From assembly GCA_020060215.1 (NCBI GenBank), contig JAGVAP010000082.1, forward strand, positions 1 through 64,000: 64,000 nt of DNA, in the 5' to 3' direction. Shown one piece after another: positions 50,591-59,582 of this stretch (positions are counted from its first letter, which is position 1; every line of letters begins with the position of its first letter). The translations under genes were made by a program, and so were the position numbers. Origin of the DNA: Deltaproteobacteria bacterium (GTDB lineage Bacteria; Desulfobacterota; DSM-4660; Desulfatiglandales; HGW-15). The notes under the pieces are model-generated. The model was not told the origin of the DNA. It did not search any database and saw only the letters and a list, made by a program, of their open reading frames with translations.

Positions 50591-51748
50591 TCATATGGCG
50601 CGCAGCGCCTCGTTGGGGTCCATCCTGGAGGCCAGGGCCGCGGGATAGGCGCTTGCGGCCAGTCCCACCGAAAGCGCCAGGAGCATCGCCCCGAGTACGG
50701 TCACATGGCTCAAGGGCATATGCCAGCCGTGCCCTTCCCCGAAAAGGGCCATGGCGGCGCCGGCCGATGCCGCGCCGAGGAGCGAACCGATCAGACCCGC
50801 CATCCCCGAGATCATGCCCGCCTCCATGAAGATGATCCGCATGATATGGGACCGGCGAAACCCGATCGCACGGAAGATTCCAATCTCGTCCGTACGCTCC
50901 CTCACGCTGCCCATCATGGTCACCAGCACCACCAGTCCGCCGGTGAAAAGGATGGCCGCGGAGATCCCGTAGGCGAACTTCTTGAACTGCATGAGCATCT
51001 CTATCCTGCTCTTTACGACCTGCTGGATGGCCATGACCCTCGCGCCCGGCAGCACCTGCCCGATCTGCCGGACCATGTCCTCCACCGGACAATCCTTGCA
51101 GAGGGCCGCCACTTCCACCATGGAGATCCGCCCGGCCTTTTGGAGGATCTGTTGCGCGTCCGCAAGACCGGTGAAGATGAGGTGGTCGTCCTGGGAGCCG
51201 GTAGGCTGAAGGATGCCGGTGACGGGCAGGGTGACTCCCCCGAAATCCAACGAGTCCACAACGCCGCGGTTCAGGACCCGGGCCGCCTCAGCGCCCAGGA
51301 CCGCCCCCCGTGTGTTCGGAAGGACCCCATCGATATGCCACCATGGCTTGAGGATTCCCGTGGCGTTGAAGTCGACCCCGGCCAGCATGACCCGGTTTCC
51401 GCCCACGGATACAAGGCCCAGCACCATCGGGCCGAGGGCGGCGATGTTCGAGGCGTTCTTGATGGTGTGCACCTTGGCCAGGTCCGACTCCCTGATCTCC
51501 TCCATCTCGAAGGATACTCCTCCGAGCGAGAGGCCTCCGTAATTGAGGGCGAGGTTCTCGGTCTTGGGCACGATGAGGATGTTGGCCCCGTATTGTTCCA
51601 TCTTGTGGTTGATGTCATGGGTCACGGTTTCCACGAAGGTGAAGATGCCTACGGCCGTGGCGATGCCGGTGACCAGTCCCGCGAGGATAAAGGCCGCCTT
51701 GCCTCTCCTGCGCAGGAGATTGCGGAACGATATGGATGTGAGCGTCAT
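50591..51748 (-). CDS. FtsX/MacB-type ABC transporter permease
   Basis: 385 residues. One N-terminal membrane segment (AAFILAGLVTGIATAVGIF), a large periplasmic domain (MacB_PCD-like; LMLAGVDFNATG, VLGAEAARVLNRGV, LPVTGILQPTGSQDDHLIFT), then three membrane segments (GISAAILFTGGLVVLVTMMG; ISGMAGLIGSLLGAASAGAA; VLGAMLLALSVGLAASAYPA). A mechanotransmission-type permease. Four bases from the DUF2318 gene. Confidence 0.88.
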   Translation of the reverse strand: MTLTSISFRNLLRRRGKAAFILAGLVTGIATAVGIFTFVETVTHDINHKMEQYGANILIVPKTENLALNYGGLSLGGVSFEMEEIRESDLAKVHTIKNASNIAALGPMVLGLVSVGGNRVMLAGVDFNATGILKPWWHIDGVLPNTRGAVLGAEAARVLNRGVVDSLDFGGVTLPVTGILQPTGSQDDHLIFTGLADAQQILQKAGRISMVEVAALCKDCPVEDMVRQIGQVLPGARVMAIQQVVKSRIEMLMQFKKFAYGISAAILFTGGLVVLVTMMGSVRERTDEIGIFRAIGFRRSHIMRIIFMEAGMISGMAGLIGSLLGAASAGAAMALFGEGHGWHMPLSHVTVLGAMLLALSVGLAASAYPAALASRMDPNEALRAI

Positions 51749-51752
51749 CGGA

Positions 51753-52304
51753 TCACCCCCTCCTGCCGAAATCGAAGTAGGCCTTCCCCAGGCGGATGTC
51801 CTTGGCCTCGATGATCAGGTTGCCGTCCTCAACCCTTCTGGTGAGCGGGGAGGGGTTGCACCCGCCCCTGACCTCATTCACCCTTGCGGACGGGAAGCGC
51901 AGACCGCAGTTGCGGCACACCATGTGATCCGCGTCCTGGGCGTAACCCTTTCCTGCACGCCAGCAGACATCACAGGCATCGAACGCGGCCCTGAGGACCC
52001 CGTCCGAGCTCCTGATGACAAAAAACCGAATCTCGACGTCTCCATCCTTCTGGGCATAGTAGCGCGCTCGACCGTCCTCGAAGGTCGACACCGGCAGGAC
52101 CATGGGCGAATCTCCTGACGCCCCCGCGAGCGATACGGTTTCGCTGCCGGTGTTTCCGGGATGGAAATAGAGATAGGAAATCAGACCGCCGGCAAGCAGT
52201 CCGGCGCCGATAGAGGTGATCCACAGGCGAGGCCTTTTCCTTTTCTCTCCTTGAAAAGAGGCCCTCCTGGCCTCCAGTTTCTCCTTCTTTCCAATGTTGG
52301 GCAT
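51753..52304 (-). CDS. DUF2318 Fe-S-type membrane protein
   Basis: 183 residues with AAAGGAG before ATG 52304. Membrane segment (ITSIGAGLLAGGLISYLYF), then the DUF2318 domain with its Cys set: FDACDVCWRAGKGYAQ, CRNCGLRFPSARVNE, GGCNPSPL. DUF2318 proteins accompany iron-uptake cassettes and probably handle iron or copper in the periplasm. First of three tightly packed genes with the permease and ATPase. Confidence 0.88.
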   Translation of the reverse strand: MPNIGKKEKLEARRASFQGEKRKRPRLWITSIGAGLLAGGLISYLYFHPGNTGSETVSLAGASGDSPMVLPVSTFEDGRARYYAQKDGDVEIRFFVIRSSDGVLRAAFDACDVCWRAGKGYAQDADHMVCRNCGLRFPSARVNEVRGGCNPSPLTRRVEDGNLIIEAKDIRLGKAYFDFGRRG

Positions 52305-52349
52305 GGGGATGCTCCTTTCTTATGGGGGCGTCATTGCACCCAATGCAGG

Positions 52350-52388
52350 CCCTACGGACGCAGCCGGATTCCGCCACCAGGGCACGAC
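52350..52388. repeat. Dispersed 39-bp repeat, copy 2
   Basis: Matches 33034-33072 at about 33 of 39 bases. It is followed by further debris of the same kind (ctttgtgccttagagccttcg near 52482-52502). The 52305-52574 spacer holds no gene. Confidence 0.5.
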
Positions 52389-52574
52389 CGCCGTCGCGCC
52401 GAAGTGGCCCGCAGCGGCAGCGCTTGCGCGGCGTGCGCGCCACGAAGGCGGAAGAGTCCAAGAGAGATATCGTGTTCTTCTTTGTGCCTTAGAGCCTTCG
52501 CGGCGGATCTTCTCTGCAACAGCGGGTTTGACCAACGCAAACAGCACCGTGGCGGGATAGAGGGGAAGGTCTTT

Positions 52575-52982
52575 TCAAATCAGCAGAATGAGGTTCTGAA
52601 GGTAAAGCGGAGGGGCCTTGCCGGGCATGACGTCCCCGGCGAGGATCGGATGGGGGCGCTCTGAAGGGGGGGGAACCAGTCCGCGGATCCATTCATCGTC
52701 CCCTTGAGCGGGAGAGGTCGTAGTGTGCGAGACATTCGCCACGTCCCATGACTCCTTCCGCTCGGAGCCGCATCCCGATCCGAAGGAAAAAGAACCCTCG
52801 TTCGCGCCGCAGCAGCCACTCGCCCTGAACGACGGTTCTTCCGGCGTACGGCATGCGCCGGGTTTTTCCTTACAGCAGAGCATGCTGCAAGGCCGAATGC
52901 TCCCCATGGCCCCGGAAACCTCGGCCAGGAGGAACATCAGCGCGATCGCGAGGGTCGCGACTTGGGCTGCCCTGGAATTCAT
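52575..52982 (-). CDS. Small exported Cys-rich protein
   Basis: 135 residues. Signal-like start (AAQVATLAIALMFLLAEVSG), then clustered Cys (CSMLCCKEKPGAC, GCCGAN, SGCGSE). The second half is Pro-rich and unrecognised. No clear ribosome-binding site. Upstream of the DUF2318 cassette on the same strand, so it may be a periplasmic metal-binding protein. Confidence 0.5.
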   Translation of the reverse strand: MNSRAAQVATLAIALMFLLAEVSGAMGSIRPCSMLCCKEKPGACRTPEEPSFRASGCCGANEGSFSFGSGCGSERKESWDVANVSHTTTSPAQGDDEWIRGLVPPPSERPHPILAGDVMPGKAPPLYLQNLILLI

Positions 52983-53043
52983 ACTGCACTAGTATGTAAT
53001 TCCGCCGGCGGAGGTTGTCAACGCAAATTTGGTCTCCTCGCAG

Positions 53044-53076
53044 AAAAGGCCCCCCGGGTTTCCCGGAAGGCCTTTT
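53044..53076. terminator. Hairpin AAAAGGCC...GGCCTTTT
   Basis: Arms AAAAGGCC and GGCCTTTT enclose a second inner stem (CCCGGG/CCCGG). T-runs exist on both strands. It ends the rhodanese transcript on the minus strand. Confidence 0.75.
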
Positions 53077-53105
53077 GGGGGGGAGCGCTGGAGATCAGGG
53101 CGGGA

Positions 53106-54056
53106 TCATTCCCACTGATAGGGAACCATGTCGTACTTTCTGACCCACTCCTGGGCCGCACCGTCGTAGATCTTCACGCTCTTGTATCCAAGGGCCTGGG
53201 CCAGGACAAACCACGCCGTACTGGCATATCCCCCCACGCCGCAGTAGAGGATGATCTCCTCCGGCTTCTTTTTCCCGGTGATGCCCGCAGCCATGGCCTT
53301 GAGGGTCTTCGGATCCTTGTAGGTCCAGTCTTTTGGATTCCACGTCCAAGGCGCGGGAAAGGACTTGGCCGTACGAATATGACCCGGCTTGCCTGCAAAA
53401 GGCTCCACCGTGACTCCGAAGTAGACATCCGCATCCCTGGCATCGATGATCAGGGCCTTCCCGATCCGTTCCTTTACATATTCCCTGGAGACAAACATCG
53501 ACTTTCGCGGTTTGCCCTTGAAGGTCACGGTGGAGGGGCTGGCCGGTTCCTTGGAAATGCTCCTGTTCTCCTTTTGCCACCGGTCATGCCCGCCGTCCAG
53601 GATGGACGCACTCGGCACTCCGGCATAGACGAGGGTGGCGGCAACCCTGGTGGCATTGGCGATCGAGTAGGGGGGCTCCCCCGGTTTGGGGGCGGAGGTG
53701 ACGATCACCACCCTCGAATCGGGCTTGATCCCGCACGAGCCGATGGTATTGAAAAGCGCCGCGTCGTCGGGGAGTTCGAGAAGAAGCTCGTCCCGCATGA
53801 CGATCCAGGCGGAGACAGGCACCTGGAACGGCACGTTCACGGCCCCTGGGATGTGGCCTCCCGCGTACTCCTCCTTGGATCGGACATCCAGGATCACCAA
53901 GTCCTTCAACCGGCTGTTCTGGTGGAGCCACTCGGTGGAGACGATCGGGGCCACCTTGCCGGAAGAGGTCGGGGCGTCTTCGGCAAAGGCGACTCCGCCC
54001 ATGGTGAGCAGGGTGACGAGAAGGAATGCTGCCAGCGCGACCGGAAAAGTTTTCAT
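53106..54056 (-). CDS. Periplasmic tandem-rhodanese sulfurtransferase
   Basis: 316 residues. Signal peptide (ALAAFLLVTLLTMGGVAFA). Two rhodanese domains: the first (about 40-165, LVILDVRSKEEYAGGHIPGA) without catalytic Cys (IVTSAPKPG); the second (about 190-310, KALIIDARDADVYFGV, HIRTAKSFP) with the active loop LYCGVGGYA. Thiosulfate/3-mercaptopyruvate sulfurtransferase fold, length normal. It lies 78 bases behind the UroD-type gene and may end the long operon. Confidence 0.88.
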   Translation of the reverse strand: MKTFPVALAAFLLVTLLTMGGVAFAEDAPTSSGKVAPIVSTEWLHQNSRLKDLVILDVRSKEEYAGGHIPGAVNVPFQVPVSAWIVMRDELLLELPDDAALFNTIGSCGIKPDSRVVIVTSAPKPGEPPYSIANATRVAATLVYAGVPSASILDGGHDRWQKENRSISKEPASPSTVTFKGKPRKSMFVSREYVKERIGKALIIDARDADVYFGVTVEPFAGKPGHIRTAKSFPAPWTWNPKDWTYKDPKTLKAMAAGITGKKKPEEIILYCGVGGYASTAWFVLAQALGYKSVKIYDGAAQEWVRKYDMVPYQWE

Positions 54057-54133
54057 CTTTTTCTCCTCCTTTTTTGCCGATGGTAAGGCTCATGCGGGTT
54101 TCGTGGATCTTGCCGCCACCCATTCCGCCTCTT

Positions 54134-55471
54134 CTACTTGTACACGCCGTATTCCTTGGTAAAGTCGATCATGGCGTGTATCGTCTCCGGTTTCCCTTCA
54201 TCCATGGCCGTTCCAAAGGCCATGATATAACCCCCGCCTATCCCGGCCACGTCGATCAGCTTCCTGCAGTAGGTCTTCACCTCTTCCGCGGTGCCGGTGA
54301 GGATCATGCCTGCAGGGACATTGCCGCCGATGCAGAGGGTCTTGCCGAGAAGCTCCTTGGCCCTGGCCATGTCGGTCCGGTCGAATATCCAGAAGCACGA
54401 GCCCTTCGGGAGTTCGGTCAGGTACTGCAGCCGCGTGTTGTAGCCTCCCTCGCAGAAGAGGAAAGGCACGCACCCCTCATGGGCCAGGCCGAGGATGAGC
54501 GCCTTCAGGGAGGGCCAGTAGAACGTCCTGAACTGCTCATCGGACATGAACCCGTCCGCGCCCTTGTGGAGGGGGATGAACACGACCGGGTTCCCGGCAA
54601 AGGTGGCCATACCCAGTCCCTGCTTGATCTGAAGAGGGGTGACTCTTTCGATCGCCTTCAGGACCTTCTCGGGCCTCCTGTACAGGTCGATCATCATGCC
54701 CCGTGTGCCCCTCAGCGTATCGGCGAGGATATCGTAGGGGGCCTTGGCCGCGCCCCCGATGGCGGTCGGGAAACCCATCCCCCTCGCCTCCATCTCGAAC
54801 CCCATGATCTGCTGGATCCAGGCCATGGCCTCATTCCCGGCCTCGATGAGCGCTTTCAAGGCGTTCTGGACGGGCGGGATCCCGAAGGGGATCATCTGGC
54901 CGGAGACCCCCACGATCTCCCAGAGGTTGGGGAAGGGATAGACCTCCTTCAGGGGCTCCAGGGCGCCGAACACCCGGGGCATCCAGGTCCTGAGCCAGAA
55001 GTCGCTCGGATCGTCGATGAGCGCGTCGTAATCCTCAGGGGCCATGTATTCATCTTCAACGCACTGGTACCCTGATTTTTCCGATACCCCGTGACCGGGC
55101 CACCGGTACTGCTTGAGATCGAGGATCTCCAGGATCTTGCCCGAGCCGATAAAGGCGGGGGAGCCGTAGTAATCGGGCTTGTACTCCTGCAGATACCTCT
55201 TGTGCGCACCCAGAAGCTTCCCGTAATCGTACATGCTTTCATGGGGAGTGACGCCGTAGAGGTGTCCCGGCATGAAGGTGCCGAGCGGGAATACGGGCAC
55301 CCTGTCGGGGAGCTTCTCCAGGAGGACCACATTCCTGAACCTGGTCACGGCTGCCTTGTAGTTCGCTTCGGCCTCCGGGCTCTGGAATTTCACTCCCGGC
55401 GCCGACATCCACGTCTGGAACCTGGACTCTCTCTTTTCCTGTGAAGACATCTCCTGCCATTTCTTTTCCAT
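54134..55471 (-). CDS. UroD-family corrinoid methyltransferase
   Basis: 445 residues. Uroporphyrinogen-decarboxylase fold as used by MtaA/CmuA-type and demethylase-type methyltransferases, not the true haem enzyme (adjacent corrinoid protein; longer than the usual 340). Seen: DRVPVFPLGTF, ALIEAGNEAMAWIQQIMGFE, VFIPLHKGADGFMSDEQFRT, CVPFLFCEGGYNTRLQYLTE, LGKTLCIGGNVPAGMILTGT, GGYIMAFGTAMDEGKPE. The His/Cys set near HKGADG and CEGG may hold zinc. Three bases behind the corrinoid protein, so they form a pair moving a methyl group from a methoxylated or methylated substrate. Confidence 0.85.
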   Translation of the reverse strand: MEKKWQEMSSQEKRESRFQTWMSAPGVKFQSPEAEANYKAAVTRFRNVVLLEKLPDRVPVFPLGTFMPGHLYGVTPHESMYDYGKLLGAHKRYLQEYKPDYYGSPAFIGSGKILEILDLKQYRWPGHGVSEKSGYQCVEDEYMAPEDYDALIDDPSDFWLRTWMPRVFGALEPLKEVYPFPNLWEIVGVSGQMIPFGIPPVQNALKALIEAGNEAMAWIQQIMGFEMEARGMGFPTAIGGAAKAPYDILADTLRGTRGMMIDLYRRPEKVLKAIERVTPLQIKQGLGMATFAGNPVVFIPLHKGADGFMSDEQFRTFYWPSLKALILGLAHEGCVPFLFCEGGYNTRLQYLTELPKGSCFWIFDRTDMARAKELLGKTLCIGGNVPAGMILTGTAEEVKTYCRKLIDVAGIGGGYIMAFGTAMDEGKPETIHAMIDFTKEYGVYK

Positions 55472-55474
55472 GGC

Positions 55475-56104
55475 TCACCCTCCTATCCAGCCTTTGGCCA
55501 AGGCTACGGCTTCCATGGCGTCCCTTCCATAAGCATCGGCGCCGGTAAATTTCTTGACATGTTCGTCCACCTGTCCGCCGCCGATCATGATCTTGACCTT
55601 GTCCCTCAGGCCCGCCTTTTCGATGGCATCGACGGTGTCCTTCATGGACTGGAAGGCGAGGGTGAGAAAACCGCTCAACCCCACCACCCTGCTGCCGGAG
55701 TCCCGGATCGCATCGACGAACCGCTGTACGGGCACATCGATCCCCAGGTCAACGACATCGAATCCGCTGACATCGAGCATGAAGACGACGAGGTCCTTGC
55801 CGATGTCGTGGATATCGCCGGCCACCGTCCCGACGACCACCTTCCCATGGCGCTGGACCTCCTTGCCCTTCTTCAGGTGCGGTTCGAGGATCTTCACAAC
55901 CCCCTTGAGGATTTCTCCCGAGAACATCAGGTCCGGGATGAAATAGGTCCCTTCCGAGAACCGCTTGCCTACGACGTTCATACCGTTTCGTGCCTCATCC
56001 AGGAGCGTCGTCGGGTCGACCCCTTTGGCCAGGGACTCCTCAACGAACCGAATGGCCTCTGCCTCCTGCAATTCCGCGATCAACTTCTCCAATTCCCCTG
56101 ACAT
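55475..56104 (-). CDS. Methyltransferase corrinoid protein
   Basis: 209 residues from ATG 56104 with AAAGGAGG ahead (the frame is open to 56134). N-terminal helical cap (LIAELQEAEAIRFVEESLAK), then the B12-binding Rossmann domain with the lower-ligand motif GDIHDIGKDLV (D-x-H-x-x-G), VVGLSGFLTLAFQSMKDT and IMIGGGQVDEHVKKF. Length and layout fit MtbC/MtaC-type corrinoid proteins. Partner of the UroD-family protein. Confidence 0.93.
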   Translation of the reverse strand: MSGELEKLIAELQEAEAIRFVEESLAKGVDPTTLLDEARNGMNVVGKRFSEGTYFIPDLMFSGEILKGVVKILEPHLKKGKEVQRHGKVVVGTVAGDIHDIGKDLVVFMLDVSGFDVVDLGIDVPVQRFVDAIRDSGSRVVGLSGFLTLAFQSMKDTVDAIEKAGLRDKVKIMIGGGQVDEHVKKFTGADAYGRDAMEAVALAKGWIGG

Positions 56105-56233
56105 CGTATGACCTCCTTTGAATTCGGTTAGCAAGTCGCCCGGCTACAAAGCCGCGAAGGGGGAACAATTCCGGATCGGCGTTTTCCATTGGAGGGTGCT
56201 CTTCTTCGTGCTTCATGAGCAAGGCGGCGCAAC

Positions 56234-56473
56234 TCACCCGCCGTGAACGGCCTGGAAGACAACCAGCGATGAACCGGAACCGACTCGATCGTCCGGTTTG
56301 AGTACGCGTCCTTCCGAGGCGACGGCCGGCCCCAGGGAATCCGGGATATTCAGCAGGGCCAGGAGGTCCCTGACCGTTCCCCCTTCCGGGACCTCGACCT
56401 CCATTCCCTGCCCGTGCCGGTAATCCGGAAAACGGCGGCTCAAAGTGCCGTAGAGCGTCACCTTCAGCTTCAT
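56234..56473 (-). CDS. MoaD/ThiS-like small protein (second copy)
   Basis: 79 residues from ATG 56473. Ubiquitin-like beta-grasp: KLKVTLYGTLSRRFPDY, GGTVRDLLALLNIP, RVLKPDDRVGSGSSLVVFQA, ending in the functional Gly-Gly (VHGG). Such proteins carry sulfur for the tungsto/molybdopterin cofactor. The frame is open to ATG 56575 and the extra part has CRIGVICGLCPICVHPG, a Cys-rich stretch that may be a real N-terminal extension. It lies directly behind the second AOR. Confidence 0.75.
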   Translation of the reverse strand: MKLKVTLYGTLSRRFPDYRHGQGMEVEVPEGGTVRDLLALLNIPDSLGPAVASEGRVLKPDDRVGSGSSLVVFQAVHGG

Positions 56474-56582
56474 GAGCGATATCCCCGGGTGAACGCAGAT
56501 CGGGCAGAGGCCGCAGATCACGCCGATTCGACATGAATACCCCTCCTCTTCGTAATCAGCGCAACCCCCCTCCATCCGCCTT

Positions 56583-58301
56583 TCAGAAATCGAAAGTCTT
56601 ATCCAGCTCCTCGTCGCTGATCATGAACACCACGTTGTGCGGCGGGAGGGGTTCTTCATAGAAAAACCTGGGAAGGCGATCATCTTTGTTCGTGAACCCC
56701 GCCTTTCTGTTGAATTCCCTCTCCGCCTTGAGGACCCGGATCCCCAGCGCGGTGACATCGTCCGGCCCCAGCCGGGTGCCGAACTTGGCATTGATCGCCT
56801 TGAGAAAGGCGGCACCGCCCTGGGGGTTCGCCAACGCCACGATCGCCATGAAACACATCCCGGTGCAGTCGGCGGCGGCCATGGCGGTCTGGAGCATCCT
56901 GGAGGTCTCGACCTGGCCCTCCTTGCTCAAGGGATCGAGCTGACGGGTCAAGTAGGCCCCCACGACGTTCCCGGCGGTATGATCGGCGCCCATGGGTGAA
57001 GTCGCAAACGTGACCCCGTTCCCCAGCATGGCCCTCGGATCGTATGCGGCAATGCTCTGCCCTTTGACGGCCGGGACCCTGGAATGATTGAAATGGTTGC
57101 CCACGGCCACGGGCCCGTTCCCCAGGATCCTGCCGAAAGGTGTATTCCGACCGATCTCTTCCACCATGCGCAGGGCGGCCTCCCGGTCCCCGAACTTCGC
57201 GTGTCCGGCATCCATCGCAACGGCAAGCGCCACCCCCGTGCTCATGGTGTCCACGCCGATGTCGTCGCAAAGGTAGTCGAGGCGGGCAATCGTGTCCAGA
57301 TCGTCGATGCCGGTCATGCCGCCCATGGACCAGAGGGTCTCGTACTCCAGGGAGCTGGTGACATACTTGCCGGCCCGGTCCACGAACACATTGGAGCAAT
57401 GGACGATGCACTGCGCACATCCCATGTGGGTCGAGTTTCCGCCCCGTTCCTTGATCAGCCCCGCCATGGCCTCTCCGCTGATCTTCTCCCACCCTTCGAG
57501 CACGCCTTTTCTCGCATTATAGCTCGGAAAGGCCCCCATGGAATTGACCGGGGCGACCAGTCCGGCCGTCCCCAGCTCGGGCATGACGTGGCCGCTCATG
57601 GGGTCCTCCTTGATGGCCCGGACGATGTCCTTGGCCGCCTCCTTGAAGGCCGCGGGATCGGCCAGGGGGTCGGGGCTCTTCCCCCGCTGGTCCACGATCA
57701 GGGCCTTGAGTCCCTTGGCGCCCATCACCGCGCCCAGTCCCCCTCGGCCCGCCGCGCGGCAAGGTCGGCTGTCGATGTCGGTCCCCTGGATGGAAGCCAC
57801 CTTGAACCTGCACTCGCCGGCCGGACCTATGCAGAGGACCGAGTTCTTCTCCCCACAGGCCGCGAGAATCTTTTCCACGAACGGGTAGGTCCGCATCCCC
57901 TTGTATTCCCCGGCCGGGAGGAGACTCGCATCCCCCTTCTCGTCGATCCGGAGAAGGCTGAGATCCCCTTCCGGCGCACGCCCCTCGACGATGACCGCGG
58001 TAATCCCCAAGCGGCCCAGGGCTGCGGCGACCGTCCCCCCGACGTTGCTCTCCTTGATGGTCCCCGTGAGCGGGCTCTTGGCGCCTATGGAAATCCGGCT
58101 TGTGTTGACGAGCGTCGTGCCGCTCAAGGAGCCCGGCGCGAAGATCAGTTTGTTTTCCGGTCCCAGAGGATCGCATGTCGGCGGGACCTCGGCATTGACC
58201 ATGATGGAGGTGAGTCCTCTCCCTCCGAGCCCCAGGTACTCCCGGGGCACATCCTCCACACGCACGGTCTTCTCACTCATGTTCACTTTGATGAATTTCA
58301 T
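56583..58301 (-). CDS. Aldehyde:ferredoxin oxidoreductase family protein (AOR 2)
   Basis: 572 residues. Tungsten-pterin enzyme oxidising an aldehyde to the acid, or the reverse, with ferredoxin. Marks: YLGLGGRGLTSIMVNAEVP, FAPGSLSGTTLVNTSRISIG, IKESNVGGTVAAALGRLG, CRAAGRGGLGAVMGAKGLKA, 4Fe-4S motif HMGCAQCIVHCSNVF (C-x2-C-x3-C) and a distal Cys in ADCTGMCFM. Slightly shorter than AOR 1 and clearly not a recent duplicate of it. It lies 18 bases downstream of the alcohol dehydrogenase and just upstream of its MoaD-like partner. Confidence 0.9.
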   Translation of the reverse strand: MKFIKVNMSEKTVRVEDVPREYLGLGGRGLTSIMVNAEVPPTCDPLGPENKLIFAPGSLSGTTLVNTSRISIGAKSPLTGTIKESNVGGTVAAALGRLGITAVIVEGRAPEGDLSLLRIDEKGDASLLPAGEYKGMRTYPFVEKILAACGEKNSVLCIGPAGECRFKVASIQGTDIDSRPCRAAGRGGLGAVMGAKGLKALIVDQRGKSPDPLADPAAFKEAAKDIVRAIKEDPMSGHVMPELGTAGLVAPVNSMGAFPSYNARKGVLEGWEKISGEAMAGLIKERGGNSTHMGCAQCIVHCSNVFVDRAGKYVTSSLEYETLWSMGGMTGIDDLDTIARLDYLCDDIGVDTMSTGVALAVAMDAGHAKFGDREAALRMVEEIGRNTPFGRILGNGPVAVGNHFNHSRVPAVKGQSIAAYDPRAMLGNGVTFATSPMGADHTAGNVVGAYLTRQLDPLSKEGQVETSRMLQTAMAAADCTGMCFMAIVALANPQGGAAFLKAINAKFGTRLGPDDVTALGIRVLKAEREFNRKAGFTNKDDRLPRFFYEEPLPPHNVVFMISDEELDKTFDF

Positions 58302-58319
58302 GGCCGCCTCCTTTCCGAC

Positions 58320-59429
58320 CTACTGCATCCGCAGTACGGGTTTGATCACCCGCCCTTTCTCCATGTCTTCCACGGCCCGATCGATTTCTTCGAACGGGTA
58401 GAAGGTGATCAACTTGTCAAACGGAAAGCGTCCCTGCGCATAGAGGTCGAGAAGCCTCGGGATGAAGAGGTCCGAAATGGAATCGCCCGCCAGCACCCCT
58501 CGAACCGTCCGGCCGTTCATGAGCAGGTCCATATTCAGGGCAACCTCCGTCCCCGGGGGCACCACCCCGAGAAGCCCGCAAACCCCGCCTCGGTGCAGGA
58601 TGTCCACGGCCTGGCGAAGGACCTTGGGGTTGCCTGCGCACTCCAGGCTGTATTCCGCGCCCCCGCCGGTGATCTCCATCACGGCCTGGACCGGGTCTCC
58701 TTTCCCGGCATGGATCGTGTGGGTGGCGCCGAATTCCCTGGCCTTCTCGAGCCGCTCCGGGATGACATCCACGGCGATGATCTTGGTGCAGCCGCACACG
58801 ACCGCGGCGAGGAGTCCGCTCATCCCCACCGGGCCGACGCCGAAGACGGCGATGGAAGAGCCGGGCCTCGGCTTGAGGGTATTCATGACGGCGCCGGCGC
58901 CGGTCCGAACGCCGCACCCCAGGGGGCCGAGGATCTCGAGGGGGATCTCCTTGTCGACCTTGACCACGTTCCTTTCGCAGGCCAGGGCGAGTTGCGCCAG
59001 GGAAGACTGGCAGAAGAAAGAACCATGGATGACCTGGTCGCCCTTTCGCAGGGTCGTGGTGCCGTCCGGGCGGGCCCCGTTGAAGTTGTAGAGAAAGAGA
59101 TTGTCGCAGTAGGGTTCGTTGCCCGATTTGCACGAAGGGCAGGCCCCGCAGGAGTTCCAGCTCAAGGCCACATGATCCCCGGGTTGGACCTTGGTCACCC
59201 GTGCCCCGACCTTTTCCACCACTCCGGCGCCCTCGTGTCCGAAGACGGCGGGGAAGGCGCGCGCAGGCGGGATCGGCAGGTACTGCTCCCTGCCGGCCAG
59301 ATCCGTGTGGCATATGCCGGTGGCCGCAATGCGGACCAGCACCTCGTCGTCTTTGGGCTCGCTGATCTCGATTTCTTCAATCTTGAACTTTCCCGACCTC
59401 TCAAAAACGACTGCAGCTTTCGTTTTCAT
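58320..59429 (-). CDS. Zinc-dependent alcohol dehydrogenase (aryl-alcohol type)
   Basis: 369 residues from ATG 59429 with GGAGGAG ahead. Catalytic zinc residues in AATGICHTDL and FGHEGAGVVEKVG; structural zinc in CGACPSCKSGNEPYC; NAD site VFGVGPVGMSGLLAAVVCG with Asp in IIAVDVIPERLEKA. The stretch FFCQSSLAQLALACERNVVK resembles FFGQSSFAT...ERN of benzyl-alcohol dehydrogenases, so an aromatic alcohol/aldehyde pair is the likely substrate. It sits between the two AOR genes. Confidence 0.9.
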   Translation of the reverse strand: MKTKAAVVFERSGKFKIEEIEISEPKDDEVLVRIAATGICHTDLAGREQYLPIPPARAFPAVFGHEGAGVVEKVGARVTKVQPGDHVALSWNSCGACPSCKSGNEPYCDNLFLYNFNGARPDGTTTLRKGDQVIHGSFFCQSSLAQLALACERNVVKVDKEIPLEILGPLGCGVRTGAGAVMNTLKPRPGSSIAVFGVGPVGMSGLLAAVVCGCTKIIAVDVIPERLEKAREFGATHTIHAGKGDPVQAVMEITGGGAEYSLECAGNPKVLRQAVDILHRGGVCGLLGVVPPGTEVALNMDLLMNGRTVRGVLAGDSISDLFIPRLLDLYAQGRFPFDKLITFYPFEEIDRAVEDMEKGRVIKPVLRMQ

Positions 59430-59582
59430 CTTGTCTCCTCCGCTCTCGAATGTGTCCATTTCGCTTCAGTCGTGATCCGTCTTGGTCCAAAGTGGCCAGA
59501 CCCCTTGCCAGGACCCCGCCCTGGCTGCACTCAGTACTTTCCCTCCCTCGACGGGAGGGGCCAGGGGGAGGGAGACTCCAAA

